Below are positions 11,170 to 21,059 of a stretch of DNA of 64,000 nt, one piece after another. The DNA lies in assembly GCA_947172415.1 (NCBI GenBank), contig OX359193.1:2784501-2848500 (forward strand), in the 5' to 3' direction. This stretch comes from Chondrosia reniformis (Eukaryota; Porifera; Demospongiae; Chondrillida; Chondrillidae). The notes beneath the pieces are model-generated. The model had not been told where the DNA came from. It worked only from the letters and a program-made list of their open reading frames with translations, and did not search any database. Position 1 is the first letter of the stretch; each line of letters opens with the position of its first letter. Both the position numbers and the translations under genes were made by a program.

Positions 11170-11600
11170 TCAGAGGTCTTCTAATTCTGCTGGACTTGTG
11201 CGGTTGAGTGCTCAGCCAAACCATTGGTTTAAGGGTGGTAGGGAGCAGATGTAGCATGACAAATACCATTCCCCCTCATAAACTCTTGAAACTCTGAGCT
11301 GATAAATGCCCATTCAAAATGGGTGGAAATTGAAAATGTCATCAGCATCGTCATTTCACACCATCAGCAAACTTAGATCAATGTTTGCAACTTGTGGTCT
11401 TCCCAAGTTACTTGTCTCTGACAATGTCCCGATGTTGACGGCAATTTCAATTTCCACCCATTTTGAATGGGCATCCACCACCACTAAAAATATATTACCT
11501 CTTTACAGACCAGCGTAGTCAATGTGAATTCTCTTCCATGGTCCCATAGGCCACTCCCAAGGGTGGAGTGGAACCATTGCTGGTGACTTCTGATTTATTT
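11170..11600 (-). pseudogene. gypsy B integrase core with internal inversion
   Basis: Minus strand from about 11600 reads MVPLHPWEWPMGPWKRIHID and VVVDAHSKWVEIE, then loses homology. The next block of the integrase, SSASSFHTISKLRSMFATCG and LPKLLVSDN, is found on the plus strand (11336-11444). Homology returns on the minus strand from about 11305 leftwards as SSEFQEFMRGNGICHATSAP, YHP-stop-TNGLAEHS. The inverted middle is bounded by a perfect 30-bp inverted repeat (11306-11335 and 11445-11474). The order shows an inversion of a segment encoding the second catalytic Asp region (SDN). Confidence 0.85.
11306..11474. repeat. 30-bp perfect inverted repeat around inverted integrase segment
   Basis: 11306-11335 (ATGCCCATTCAAAATGGGTG...) is the exact reverse complement of 11445-11474; the 109 bases between them are in reversed orientation relative to the surrounding integrase. 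The arms encode the HSKWVEIE segment, which now occurs twice in opposite directions. Confidence 0.92.
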
Positions 11601-11616
11601 GGCATTCCTTGCATGA

Positions 11617-11980
11617 TTAAACCTTATTTTCAATGTTGCTGTCAAGACCTAGCCACCATAACACTGTCCGTGCTAATCTTTTCATTCTTGTTACCCCTGG
11701 GTGACCTGCATGGAGCTCTTCCAACAACATCTGTCGGCCAGCCCTTGGAATGACCACTATGCTTCCAAATAGAACACAGCCTCCCTCCACTGATAATTCC
11801 TCTCTTCTTTGTTGAAGTTGCAGAAAATCGTCTAGTTGTGTATCCCTCCATCTTGACAAAGTTATGTCCGCCACCTTTGCTAAGATGTGGTCTCTCGCTG
11901 TCCATGTTTTTTTGTTTTGTGGTAACAGGACCATACTGCAACTGCTCCATTACAAAAATATTATCAGCTGGCACAAACAA
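11617..11980 (-). pseudogene. gypsy B integrase zinc-binding domain
   Basis: Reads TARDHILAKVADITLSRW, then EELSVEGGCVLFGSIVVIPR and LLEELHAGHPGVTRMKRLAR, TVLWWLGLDSNIENKV. The H-x3-H part of the HHCC integrase N-terminal domain is recognisable in ELHAGHPG. The pattern belongs to the K02A2.6-like gypsy group common in invertebrates. It should run into the core domain leftwards at about 11600, where the frame is broken. Confidence 0.85.
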
Positions 11981-11999
11981 TTACAGCTGATACACACTA

Positions 12000-12640
12000 A
12001 AACCAAAATAACTGATTAATGTACAATGTAACTGTGGAATGGTTGGTATACACTGTCACTTTGTGACCATAAAGGTGGGCTCGAAAGTGGCTGAAGGCCC
12101 ACACAACAGCAACAGTTATGCCGTAATTCCTCTCTAGCTGTGACAGTGACCGGCTCGCATAAGCAAAGGGGTGAATGCTCCCGTCTTCCTGCCACTGTGA
12201 GAGAATGGCTCCTAACCTCAACACACAGGCATCGGTCTCCAGGATAAAATCACTCGAGAAATCTGGATAAGCTAGAACAGGTGTACTGGTAAGGTAAGAC
12301 TTCAAGCACTCGTCAGTTGATGAAGTGGGTGAGCAATGGCAGCAAAACCTTGGATAAACTGTATAAAATAGGATGCTAACCCCAAACGCTGACGCAGTTC
12401 CTTGAGATTGGTTGGCACTGGGTAGCTGGATATGGAGGATGTGTACCACTGGGTGGACTTCAATCCCTCAGGGGGTTTCCTTGAATCCGAGATATTCAAC
12501 TTCTTTCTTAGCAAAATGGCATTTGGAAGGTTTCAGCTTGAGGCCAACCTCTTCCAGTTGGCTCATCAACAACCTTTGATGCTGTAGGTGGTCCTTCCAG
12601 GTCCCTGAAAAGACAATGATGTCATCAATATAGACAACCT
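12000..12640 (-). pseudogene. gypsy B RT palm/thumb and RNase H
   Basis: VVYIDDIIVFSGTWKDHLQH (palm motif C, about 12640-12590) and KPSKCHFAKKEVEYLGF lead to a frameshift near 12480. The thumb continues as VPTNLKELRQRLGLASYF, then RNase H as FILETDACVLRLGAILSQW and YGITVAVVWAFSHFRAHLYG, HKVTVYTNHSTV. The YIDD catalytic motif is intact, but the domain N-terminal to it is deleted. Confidence 0.88.
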
Positions 12641-13424
12641 GGAGTGTCTTCTCTAGGAGATGAATGAAATCTGAGACAGCCTCTGCCTCCTTCTGGTGTA
12701 CATGCCTTAAGGCTTGGGCAACTAGTGTCTTATTGCCTGGGTCAAGACTGTACTTTAGGGTCTCAATGGCCCTGCAAAGTTCTGACACTCCCCCACCTCC
12801 ATGAGGTTCCACTCTTGCCTGGCCTTCCCTCTGAAGTAGCCTGCTAGCTGTAGGAGCATTTCGTCATTAGTCCACTCATTCCAAGTGGCTGCCCTCTCCA
12901 GTGACGGCAACCAATCTTTGTAGGATAGGTCAGGACAATCTCCAGAAAAGGGATCTACGGGTGGAGCAGTCACCCTTCTATAGCCTTGAGATGGAGATGC
13001 CTGTGTACCTGTTAAGCTACCCACTTGTGTAGGGCCAGGGGCTCCTTCTGTTTAGCAAGCAGATCTCCTCTTCTTTGTCCTCTACCTTGCTCAGCAACAT
13101 GTAATTCTTGGACCACAGCTGCTGGTCTTTTTGCGGCTGGATTTTCCTGTCACGATCAGCAACTGTAGCCTCTAGGGCCATCCTTGCCTCTGAAAGTCGT
13201 CTCAGTTCCTCTCGCAGCTGCTCCAGGGTTCCTTCCATCTCCGACCTGTTGAGTGATATCGCTTTGGCGTTGTCTTGCGGCTCTTCCTCCTGAGTTGTGA
13301 CGAATTCTGTCTCCAGAAATTGTCCTTTGTCGTCTTGCAACACGATGTGGACATCATGGATCGTGACTTGAAGGTTGCTAGGCACTTTCCCGTCGTCTTG
13401 CAACTTTCCGATTACGATCTGCAA
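12640..13424 (-). pseudogene. gypsy B gag
   Basis: The N-terminal part (13424-13017) includes a charged heptad-like helix, EMEGTLEQLREELRRLSEAR with MALEATVADRDRKIQ, a probable coiled coil for particle assembly. The core (13024-12660) has DLSYKDWLPSLERAATWNEW, MLLQLAGYFRGKARQEWNL and NKTLVAQALRHVHQKEAEAV. It joins RT sequence in frame at AVSDFIHLLEKTLQ-VVYIDD, where an internal deletion removed the end of gag, protease and the RT N-terminus. Confidence 0.82.
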
Positions 13425-13430
13425 CGTGTC

Positions 13431-15620
13431 CTCTCGGGTACGGCTTGTTCGGCAGTCCCAGTTTCTCAGCGAATGCTCATACCACTCGGGCAGTGATCTT
13501 ACGAGAATTCAATGGGAAGGTTGTTACGAATTCTGGACTGTTTGATCTCGGCAGGACTTCCATTTGTAACAGTTTATTGCTTCCGGAATTCGCTCAATTG
13601 CCAAAAAACACTTTAATAAAAAGCACCAAGTATTCGTAGTCACTCATAATGCAGAGCACGTATCTCAATAATACACAAAAGCTATTGTTCTACCTATCAG
13701 TGTGACTTAATGATTACAGTGTTAACACATAATAGTTAATTATCATCCAAGTCATCACATCTAGATCAAAAGTTTCTTTTTTATTCAGGCATACAAACAA
13801 TTATGTCCTTTAAAAGGTTAACAACACTGTATTTTAGAGTAGCCATATACAATACCAAGATAAACTTCAAAATTAATGTTACCTACAGTTAATGGCATCA
13901 TTTAATAGAGTGTGCAAGGATATGACTTCCATATTCTCGCACTTGAATAGCAATTCCATACCATTCTGCTGCCCTTGTTTGCATCTGCAAACACTTCAAT
14001 GGATATACCTTCTTGTGGTACTGGGAGCAACTCTGTTTGATCAACTGTGGTAAGGTTATCATCCATTCTCGGAAGTCAGAGCAGGCAGTGAAAATGATTT
14101 ATAATGCCTCCTAGGCTATTATATAAGAGATATAAGAAGCAGGTACAGTTGTCAATCATGAATTGACTATAAAGAATTATAAGAGGACACATTTCAGAAG
14201 TCTTTGAAATTGCATTCATGGTCAGCTCCTACCACAACACTACCTACTTTTCATACAATCACAATTTATAGGTCATACCAAGGCACACTAATTGAATTAC
14301 TGGCCTCTCCTTGACAAAGGCAAAATGTGGTTGATGTCACTATACTACCATGGGAATTACATCCTAATGATGGTGTTACAGTATATTCAACAATATTGGG
14401 AAAGGTTACCCTATAATGATAAGTTATTGCTACATGTATAATGGACCCAATTCCTAGGACAAGCTTATTAATAAGCACTTGTTTTGCCCAATACCAGGGC
14501 TCATCAGCTAGGATGGGGTCAAATCGTTTATTTAAAAAAAACAATTAAAATAAAATAACACAATAGTTTCTTGTTCAGCTCTTTAATCCATACATGTGAT
14601 ACACAGTCCACTAAAGGGACTGTAGTTGCATGTGTGGGTCAATGGGTTTGCTGTTGGAACAAACAGCTGACATTATCATACACTATTTAGAACAGTGCCA
14701 CTATTATATTTTTGCTTGCTTTGCAGTGGCCCATCCAGCTTGCTTTTGCTTGTAATTATAGCATACACTAACAGACTTATGCACTTAGGTGGTAACACTG
14801 AGAAAAGACGATATACATAGTAGTTGACAGATTATATTGACAATGTATGTGGTTAGGAGTTATATGTATCACTATATAGCAGCTCAGTGAGAGAGTTCAG
14901 GATGAGCAGATTCAAGCCTTGATTCAGAATATTTTAGCTAATTGGGATATTTGCTTACTTGAATTGAACTATTGGTTCTTTATTTACACATAGCATCAAA
15001 TATTACAATTTGATGACATCGGCATGTAATTTATACACCTACATTTATTTTAACATATCTTGCACAATACGCCGTACGTGGTTTCTGTGTACCATGCACC
15101 CTATGAGCCCTGATGGTATAGGGTCGTTTCAATCGACTTTTCCCCTGTTACTTTTTATAGTACACGGTTCGAGTCTTACATCAGTGGAAGGCTAAAGATA
15201 TAACTCCATTTACGTATAGAAATCGGTATCGTCTAATTCAAAATTTCGAGTAGAACTATCTTAATTTTTATTTCTAAAATAACTTTGTGTTCTTCATATT
15301 CTAATATATATGTCTTCACTTCAGAAAACTCTTTTAAGCAATTAACTGTTAGTTATATACGACTATTAGCAAATTAACAGTATGATAGTAGCATTAATAC
15401 AGTTTATTCACATTGCGTATGTGGAACATGTCTGTGAATTTCCGATTTTTGTAAATCGTCATATTTGTGCCTACAGACGTATCACTTTCCAGGCGGAAGT
15501 GTCTCTAGCATGTGACCTGCGCGTGAAGCGGAGCACCAGCACTGAAACATCACGAGTCATCACTAGTCGTTATCGATTTCAAATTATTAATTGTGGAAAC
15601 TTATGAGCAATTCATATAGT
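13431..15620. other. no gene seen
   Basis: AT-rich intergenic DNA without supported coding exons. A candidate gypsy LTR edge lies at about 13519-13575 (TGTTACGAATTC... to ...TTTGTAACA) but no second LTR was found to confirm it. Confidence 0.5.
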
Positions 15621-15623
15621 ATA

Positions 15624-15896
15624 GCAGAGGAAGGCCAATAAAGGCCTACGTGACCGAAACATTCTGTTTTTCTTTTGATTATACTACGTTAATAATAGCT
15701 GAGGAATGAAGGCCTACATGACCAAAAGGTTATATTTTTCTTTGATTATACTACGTTAATAATAGCTGAGGAATTAAGGCTTACGTGACCGAAACATTCT
15801 ATTCTTCTTTTGATTATACTACGTTAATAATAGCTGAGGAATTAAGGCCTACGTGACCGAAACGTTCTATTTTTCTTTTGATTATACTACGTTAAT
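15624..15896. repeat. tandem array of about four 68-bp units
   Basis: Four consecutive units share GGCCTACGTGACCGAAACAT and TTTTGATTATACTACGTTAA followed by TAATAGCTGAGGAA. Divergence between units is a few percent. The array is flanked by short inverted sequences, ATGAGCAATT at 15604 and AATTGCTCAT at 15894, and sits just upstream of piggyBac relic 3. Confidence 0.9.
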
Positions 15897-16067
15897 TGCT
15901 CATACATTTTTGCCGTTTAAGATGATTTTCAAATGAATGTAAGCACAGCCATGTATAAACATTGTACTGTATCGAAATGTTTCTAAAATTGTGATATCTC
16001 TTACTCTGTAGACTTGCAGAAGTTTGGACACACAATAATTTGAATTAACAGTATACACTAAACAAAA

Positions 16068-17819
16068 ATGGCAAAACCACACAATACTTCCATTTGTATA
16101 CTAAGAGAAATTGACACTGAGAGCGACTGGGAACTATCAGAGGATGAACTCTGGGAGATGGAAGAAGATGGAGAGTCTGAGCTTCTTAGTCCTTGTACTC
16201 CTTGTAACCCCCTTGACAAATACCCAGGAAACAGCTGAAACTGCAACTTTGGATCAAGAAGACCCCATTGCATTCCATCTGTCCCTTAGGCTGAAAATGA
16301 CATTAGTGCTGATGTGCAAATGGATTCCTTTTCATCAACAACACCTCCAGTATATACCTCAACCCCAACAAGAAGTATTTTGCCATCTTCATCTGAGTCA
16401 GAAGACTCTTCAGCAACTTCTAACAACCTTGGAATCTCTTTCCAGATTGAGAATCAACCAAGTCCACTTTTGAATGATAAATTGATGATTCGTGTGATTT
16501 TTTGATACCTTCTTTGGTAGCAACATATATGATTACATAGCAGATGAAACTAATCTGTATGCTACTCAACAGCAGCAGTCATCTTCAACATCAACAAAGT
16601 CACCATCATGTAAGTTGGAAGAAGTAAGCAGAGATGAAATGAAGGCTTTATTAGTATCCTAATTGCTATGGCTGTTCACAGGCTACCTAGTACCCATCCC
16701 TTACTAGGGGCACCAGGCAGTACTAAAGGAATATCCAGAGATCGTTTTAAGGATATTCTAAAAATCTACATCTTAATGATAATAGTAACATGCCGGCAAG
16801 AGGAGAAGCTGATTTTGATATATTAGCTCTACAAAGTTAGGCCTTTGTTACATAAGATTAAGCAAATCAGCCAAACAGCTTACCAGCCACATCAGCAAAT
16901 GGCAGTAGACTAGGCAATGGTTTTTTTCAAAGGTAGATCCAGCATCAACCAATACATGCCTTTATTTGGGGGCTATGGGTGGACATTCAGGCCAAAGGTT
17001 GGTTGAAAACGTTGTCAATATGCTCTGTGAGCCAATCATTGAGAATAACCATCACATCTATATGGACAACGTCTTCAGAAGTCCAGCCCTTGCTCTGTCT
17101 CTTCGTGAAACAAACACATCCATTACAGGGACAGCTCGGACCAATCACAAAGGTATCCCCGAAAGTCTAAAAGACATAAAAACAATGTCAAAAACCTTAA
17201 GAAGAGGTGACCGCCATTCAGTTTGATCCATGACAATAAGACTGAATGTCTAATTTGGATGGATAAATAGCCTGTTATGATCATAAATTCATATCTGACC
17301 CTGCTAGCATGACTAATGTTAGAAGGACCGAAAGGATGGGAGCAGGGAGCATTAGGATCTATAATAAATACATGGGTAGAGTTGACTTGTTGACTTTAGA
17401 AGAAAGACATACTCATGTACCAAAAAATATAAGAAATGATGGCTAAGGCTTTTCTATTTCCTCTTAGACATGACAGTGAAATTCCTATATCTTACGTAAA
17501 ACAATTAAAAATAAAAAATTATCTTGAAGGATTTTGTCCTTGGAGTGGCCACAAAGCTGATCTCCAGCTACAATTCCAGAAAACTCCCTCTCAACTCCTT
17601 TGGTGATCCTCCACCCGCTGTCAGATTACTTGAGAGACACTTTTCCTCTCATTTGGACAAGCCAGGACAAGGCCGCATTTGCCAAGGGAGGAAAAGGACA
17701 AGAGATTGCTGCAAGGATGCACACCACCTTTTCTGATCTATCTGTGTACTGATTTGTTCTTCAGGTTGTTCCATTCCATTTTAAGAGCCATAAATGTGGC
17801 TCAGTCGATAAAGGGTTAA
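16068..17819 (+). pseudogene. piggyBac transposase relic 3 (divergent subfamily)
   Basis: Starts at ATG 16068 with an acidic N-terminus (DTESDWELSEDELWEMEED), as is usual for piggyBac proteins. It continues with GSNIYDYIADETNLYATQQQ near 16520 and NHHIYMDNVFRSPALALSLR (second catalytic Asp) near 17050, then TGTARTNHKGIPESLKD, GRVDLLTLEERHTHVPKN (third Asp block, near 17390) and a decayed C-terminus. The 3' end is clear: TTAAGAGCCA...TGGCTC hairpin then AAAGGGTTAA at 17811-17819. Many stops. The YMDNVF and TARTNHKG motifs differ from relics 1, 2 and 4, so it is another subfamily. Confidence 0.8.
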
Positions 17820-18037
17820 TCTGGAAATTCTTCCTCCAGTCTCACCTGTACACCAAGAAATATCCTTGACTCCAGCTACAACAATCCCTTCCTGAGAGCT
17901 GAAAAAACTCAATTTTCCCCTCGCACTACAATGTATTGAAAGAGCTATTCACAACATGATCCTTCTTTTTATGACATAATGAATATTGTGGAAATTATTC
18001 GACATGCTGGTTTGTTATTAAAATTGGTAAATTATTT

Positions 18038-18985
18038 GGACTTTTAACACACGTCTGAACATTTCACTTCAAGGTTAATCACTACAACATTTCACCCTTC
18101 TAGGCCTTCTTCAGGTATACAACAATAAGCTGACAATGGGTTTAAATACTGTATGGTATGGTGATTGGTTGTTAATAAATTGAAAAAATAACTGAAAAAA
18201 TGATACAACACTTGAAAAAAACAATGGAATGTATGGAATGAATACAGAATTGTTAGGTGATGCCAAATAATGAGTCCCATGTTGGATGGATAGGGCCTTC
18301 CAGCTGATGACTCCTGAGGTCATCAGCTGTCTGCGGGTGAGCATACATCAAAGAAACCACAGAAAAACTAGGGAAATTAATCCCTGTGTTTAGACACAGT
18401 GATACGCTAAGAGAGATAATATCCCAACCAAAGCAGATTGTACACAGATACAGGAACAAAGGTGTCATCTATGGGATCCCATGTAAACACTGTAGGGAGG
18501 TCTACATTGGAGAAACAGGAAGATCTCTAATTGTGAGGACCACAGAACACTAACGCACAGTACAGAAGAGGGACAAGAGCAATGCCAACGCTGTCCACGC
18601 GGAGATAATTGGACACACCATCAATTGGAAGGGTGCACACCGTCTGGACAAGGAACCAATGTTGAAGCTAAGGAAGATCAAGGAAAGCCTGCACTTCAAA
18701 CAAGAAAGGACCTACAACCTGGACCAAGGAGTCCCTATCCATCCAACATGGGACTCATCATTTGGTATCACCTAACATACTGTATTCCATACATTCCATT
18801 GGTTGTTTTTTTTCAATTATCTTTCTCTTTATTATTCACTTAATTAACAACCAATCACCATCCCATACAGTATTTAAACCCATTGTCAGCTTATTGCTGT
18901 ATACCTGAAGAGGCCGAGAAGGGTAAAATGCTGTAGTGATTATTTTTGAAGTGAATTGTTCAAAGACGTGTGTTAAAAGTCCTAA
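18038..18985 (+). mobile_element. Penelope-like element fragment with inverted terminal copies
   Basis: A coding core (about 18390-18770) is flanked by inverted copies of one sequence of roughly 250 bp: 18038-18310 and 18725-18985 are near reverse complements. Both carry GGGTTTAAATACTGTATGG-like sequence, the CTTCTAGGCC/GGCCGAGAAG motif and ACACACGTCTGAAC/GACGTGTGTTAAA ends. Such repeats in direct or inverted orientation are known for Penelope-like elements. The reverse transcriptase part is missing from this copy. Confidence 0.85.
18388..18770 (+). pseudogene. Penelope-like GIY-YIG endonuclease
   Basis: The linker reads LGKLIPVFRHSDTLREIISQ and PKQIVHRYRNK, then the GIY-YIG core GVIYGIPCKHCREVYIGETG followed by RSLIVRTTEH. 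The downstream HAEIIGHTINWKGAHRLDKE and LKLRKIKESLHFKQERTYN complete the domain. GIY-YIG nucleases nick the target DNA for Penelope-like elements. The CxxC spacing in the first motif (CKHC) is the Penelope hallmark. One stop follows TTEH (near 18552). The catalytic Tyr and Arg look preserved. Confidence 0.87.
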
Positions 18986-19860
18986 TAATGTACCGAATTT
19001 AATAATAATGAATATTGCATAATATCGCTGAATTTGCGATTTGAAATAACAGCTGTGTTATCGTAGAACGCCAAACATACGTCAATTTAAGTAAAACAGA
19101 TTTGTAATTTATACTGTATAAGACCGCGTAGTTAACATTATGTTGCGTTATGATTATAATATTCTTAACAACTGAATACAAAAATAGCAGCTACGCTGTG
19201 GACTTTATAACCTTCAATAATTCAGCACTACAAAAAACTTTTTAAGCATTTATACAGTAAATCAATAAAATAACTAATAGGTATTACTCTATGAACGATT
19301 CAGACAAATCTATTAAACTTTTTGTCAACGAGCTCACCTTAAACGGCTATAATTCTCACTCGATTTCCATTGGTCATATTGAATACACACATACGAATTC
19401 TGGAAAGAAGATAATTAACACTACGAAACACACAACCACATACAGGTTAACGAAGACTGGGTGAACGTTCTAAATACTATCATAAAACGATGCCAAAATT
19501 CATATTATACCTAACACTAATTTACTTACTGCAATTTAGTACTGAATCAAAGGCACTTCCTGGGCTCCTTGCACTCTCTAAAATTGTGGCGATTCATCGG
19601 TAAAAAACTTCCACGGCAAATTAATCTTCATTGCACCTGCTCAGGCACGTGTAACCTTTACATATTTTGTAATGAATTTAAATATACTTTCACAATAAAT
19701 ACTGTTAAAGAATGCGTGAATAGGAAGCGTTTCTCAAGAGGAGTGATGTTAACTCTAAAGACAAGGTGTGATCGATCAAACCTATGGTGTAATTGTTAAA
19801 GGGTGTGACGTTCACACTAAGATTTTAACAGTGTACCACAAAATTTGAATGGGCCTTTTC
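18986..19860. other. no gene seen
   Basis: AT-rich sequence without supported exons. Confidence 0.5.
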
Positions 19861-20310
19861 AATAGATGCAGTAGCAGAAAGGTATCCACTTCTTCAGAAG
19901 TATGAGGAAGTGAGTTTTGATCCTACATGTAAGTAAAATTATAATCTAATTTAATGTAATACACTTTTCCGGCTTGTAAATGAATTCAATAGAGTTTTGA
20001 AAGGCACAAAATATACCTTCATATCTGCTAAAATGAAGTGCCAAATACAGTGCCAAGAATCTGCCAATATATGCAAAAGAAGAATCTGATAATGCCAGGC
20101 TAACAAGATGGATTACTCAGTTGTAGGATGATGTAGATGAAGGTAAATGGTTTAAGATGTTATGCCATTTAAGAAGTAGGATAGATATGCTTACCTTTAT
20201 AGGAACCAAAACAATCATGGCAATTGTTTTGTTGGCCAATTCCCTTCCTGATGCGAAGACTAATCCAGATCGTGGCAGAATTGTCAAGATTGTTCCAGTA
20301 AGTTGAACAG
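19861..20310 (+). pseudogene. coding-like segments, family not recognised
   Basis: 19868-19935 reads AVAERYPLLQKYEEVSFDP and ends at a donor-like TGTAAGTAAA. A second open stretch, about 20095-20304, reads NARLTRWITQL-stop-DDVD, EGKWFKMLCHLRSRIDMLT, FIGTKTIMAIVLLANSLPD. Composition looks protein-coding, but I do not recognise the family. It may be the N-terminal part of the pseudogene that follows, or a separate decayed gene. Confidence 0.35.
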
Positions 20311-21059
20311 ACTAAAAACAGCTGATAGATGCATGCTAAATCCTGTATAAGGAAAATGTATTAACATTTTTACTCATAACTCTAATCCTATAATATATAT
20401 GAAACCCTAGCCCTATAAATGTAATACTTAAATAAATAATCATATCACACTCAAGATTAAAGTATCTATTTATATTACTTCTTTCCTTTTATTAAAGGTC
20501 AATGCCAACATATAGAAGGAGGCTAATGTAATCCCCTTTTCTCCCAGAGGGACTCTCTTGGTAAAGGGAGACTAATGGATTTCAGTAATCTTAGTTATGG
20601 AGTGAAATATATTTATAGAAGTACTGGATGTAGGCGAGTCAATTATAATGTAAATTTTTAGTTACTTTGTTTTTCATCTTTCATATCCATTTGGAACAAC
20701 CACATTTTATCAGTTTCTAGAGCATATTTGTTAAGCATCTCTACACCCAAAACATTCACCACATCTAAAATGTTAGCTAAATGAGGTTTTTAAATGCATT
20801 AATTATCACTTTTTCTTTTTTTAGTAGCTTGTATTATCTATTATTAACTATTATTCACTATATAAAAGGTTGAAGAATATGAATGCTGAAAGTATAAATT
20901 TAAAGAGTAATGTTGGAGTCAAGTTCACTTTAACTTTAGAGTAAGGGTCGTCTCCTGAAGTTTGGCGAGAATGTCACACCAAATTTAGTCTGCTCTCAGA
21001 TGCAGGCTTTTCAATCCAAAATTGGTGTGACCACAACACCATTTTTTAGCATTGTAAAT

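Larger units (their letters stand above)
10955..13430 (-). mobile_element. Ty3/gypsy LTR retrotransposon relic B
   Basis: Minus-strand order: coiled-coil gag N-terminus (13424-13017), gag core (13024-12650), RT palm C-half and thumb (12640-12302), RNase H (about 12290-12000), integrase zinc domain (11934-11617) and integrase core (11590-11170). Gag is fused directly to the RT YxDD motif, so the protease and the N-terminal RT are deleted. A direct repeat of about 50 bp (10959-11010 and 11979-12029) brackets the integrase part. No LTR could be confirmed; TGTTACGAATTC at 13519 is a candidate LTR edge. Confidence 0.88.
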
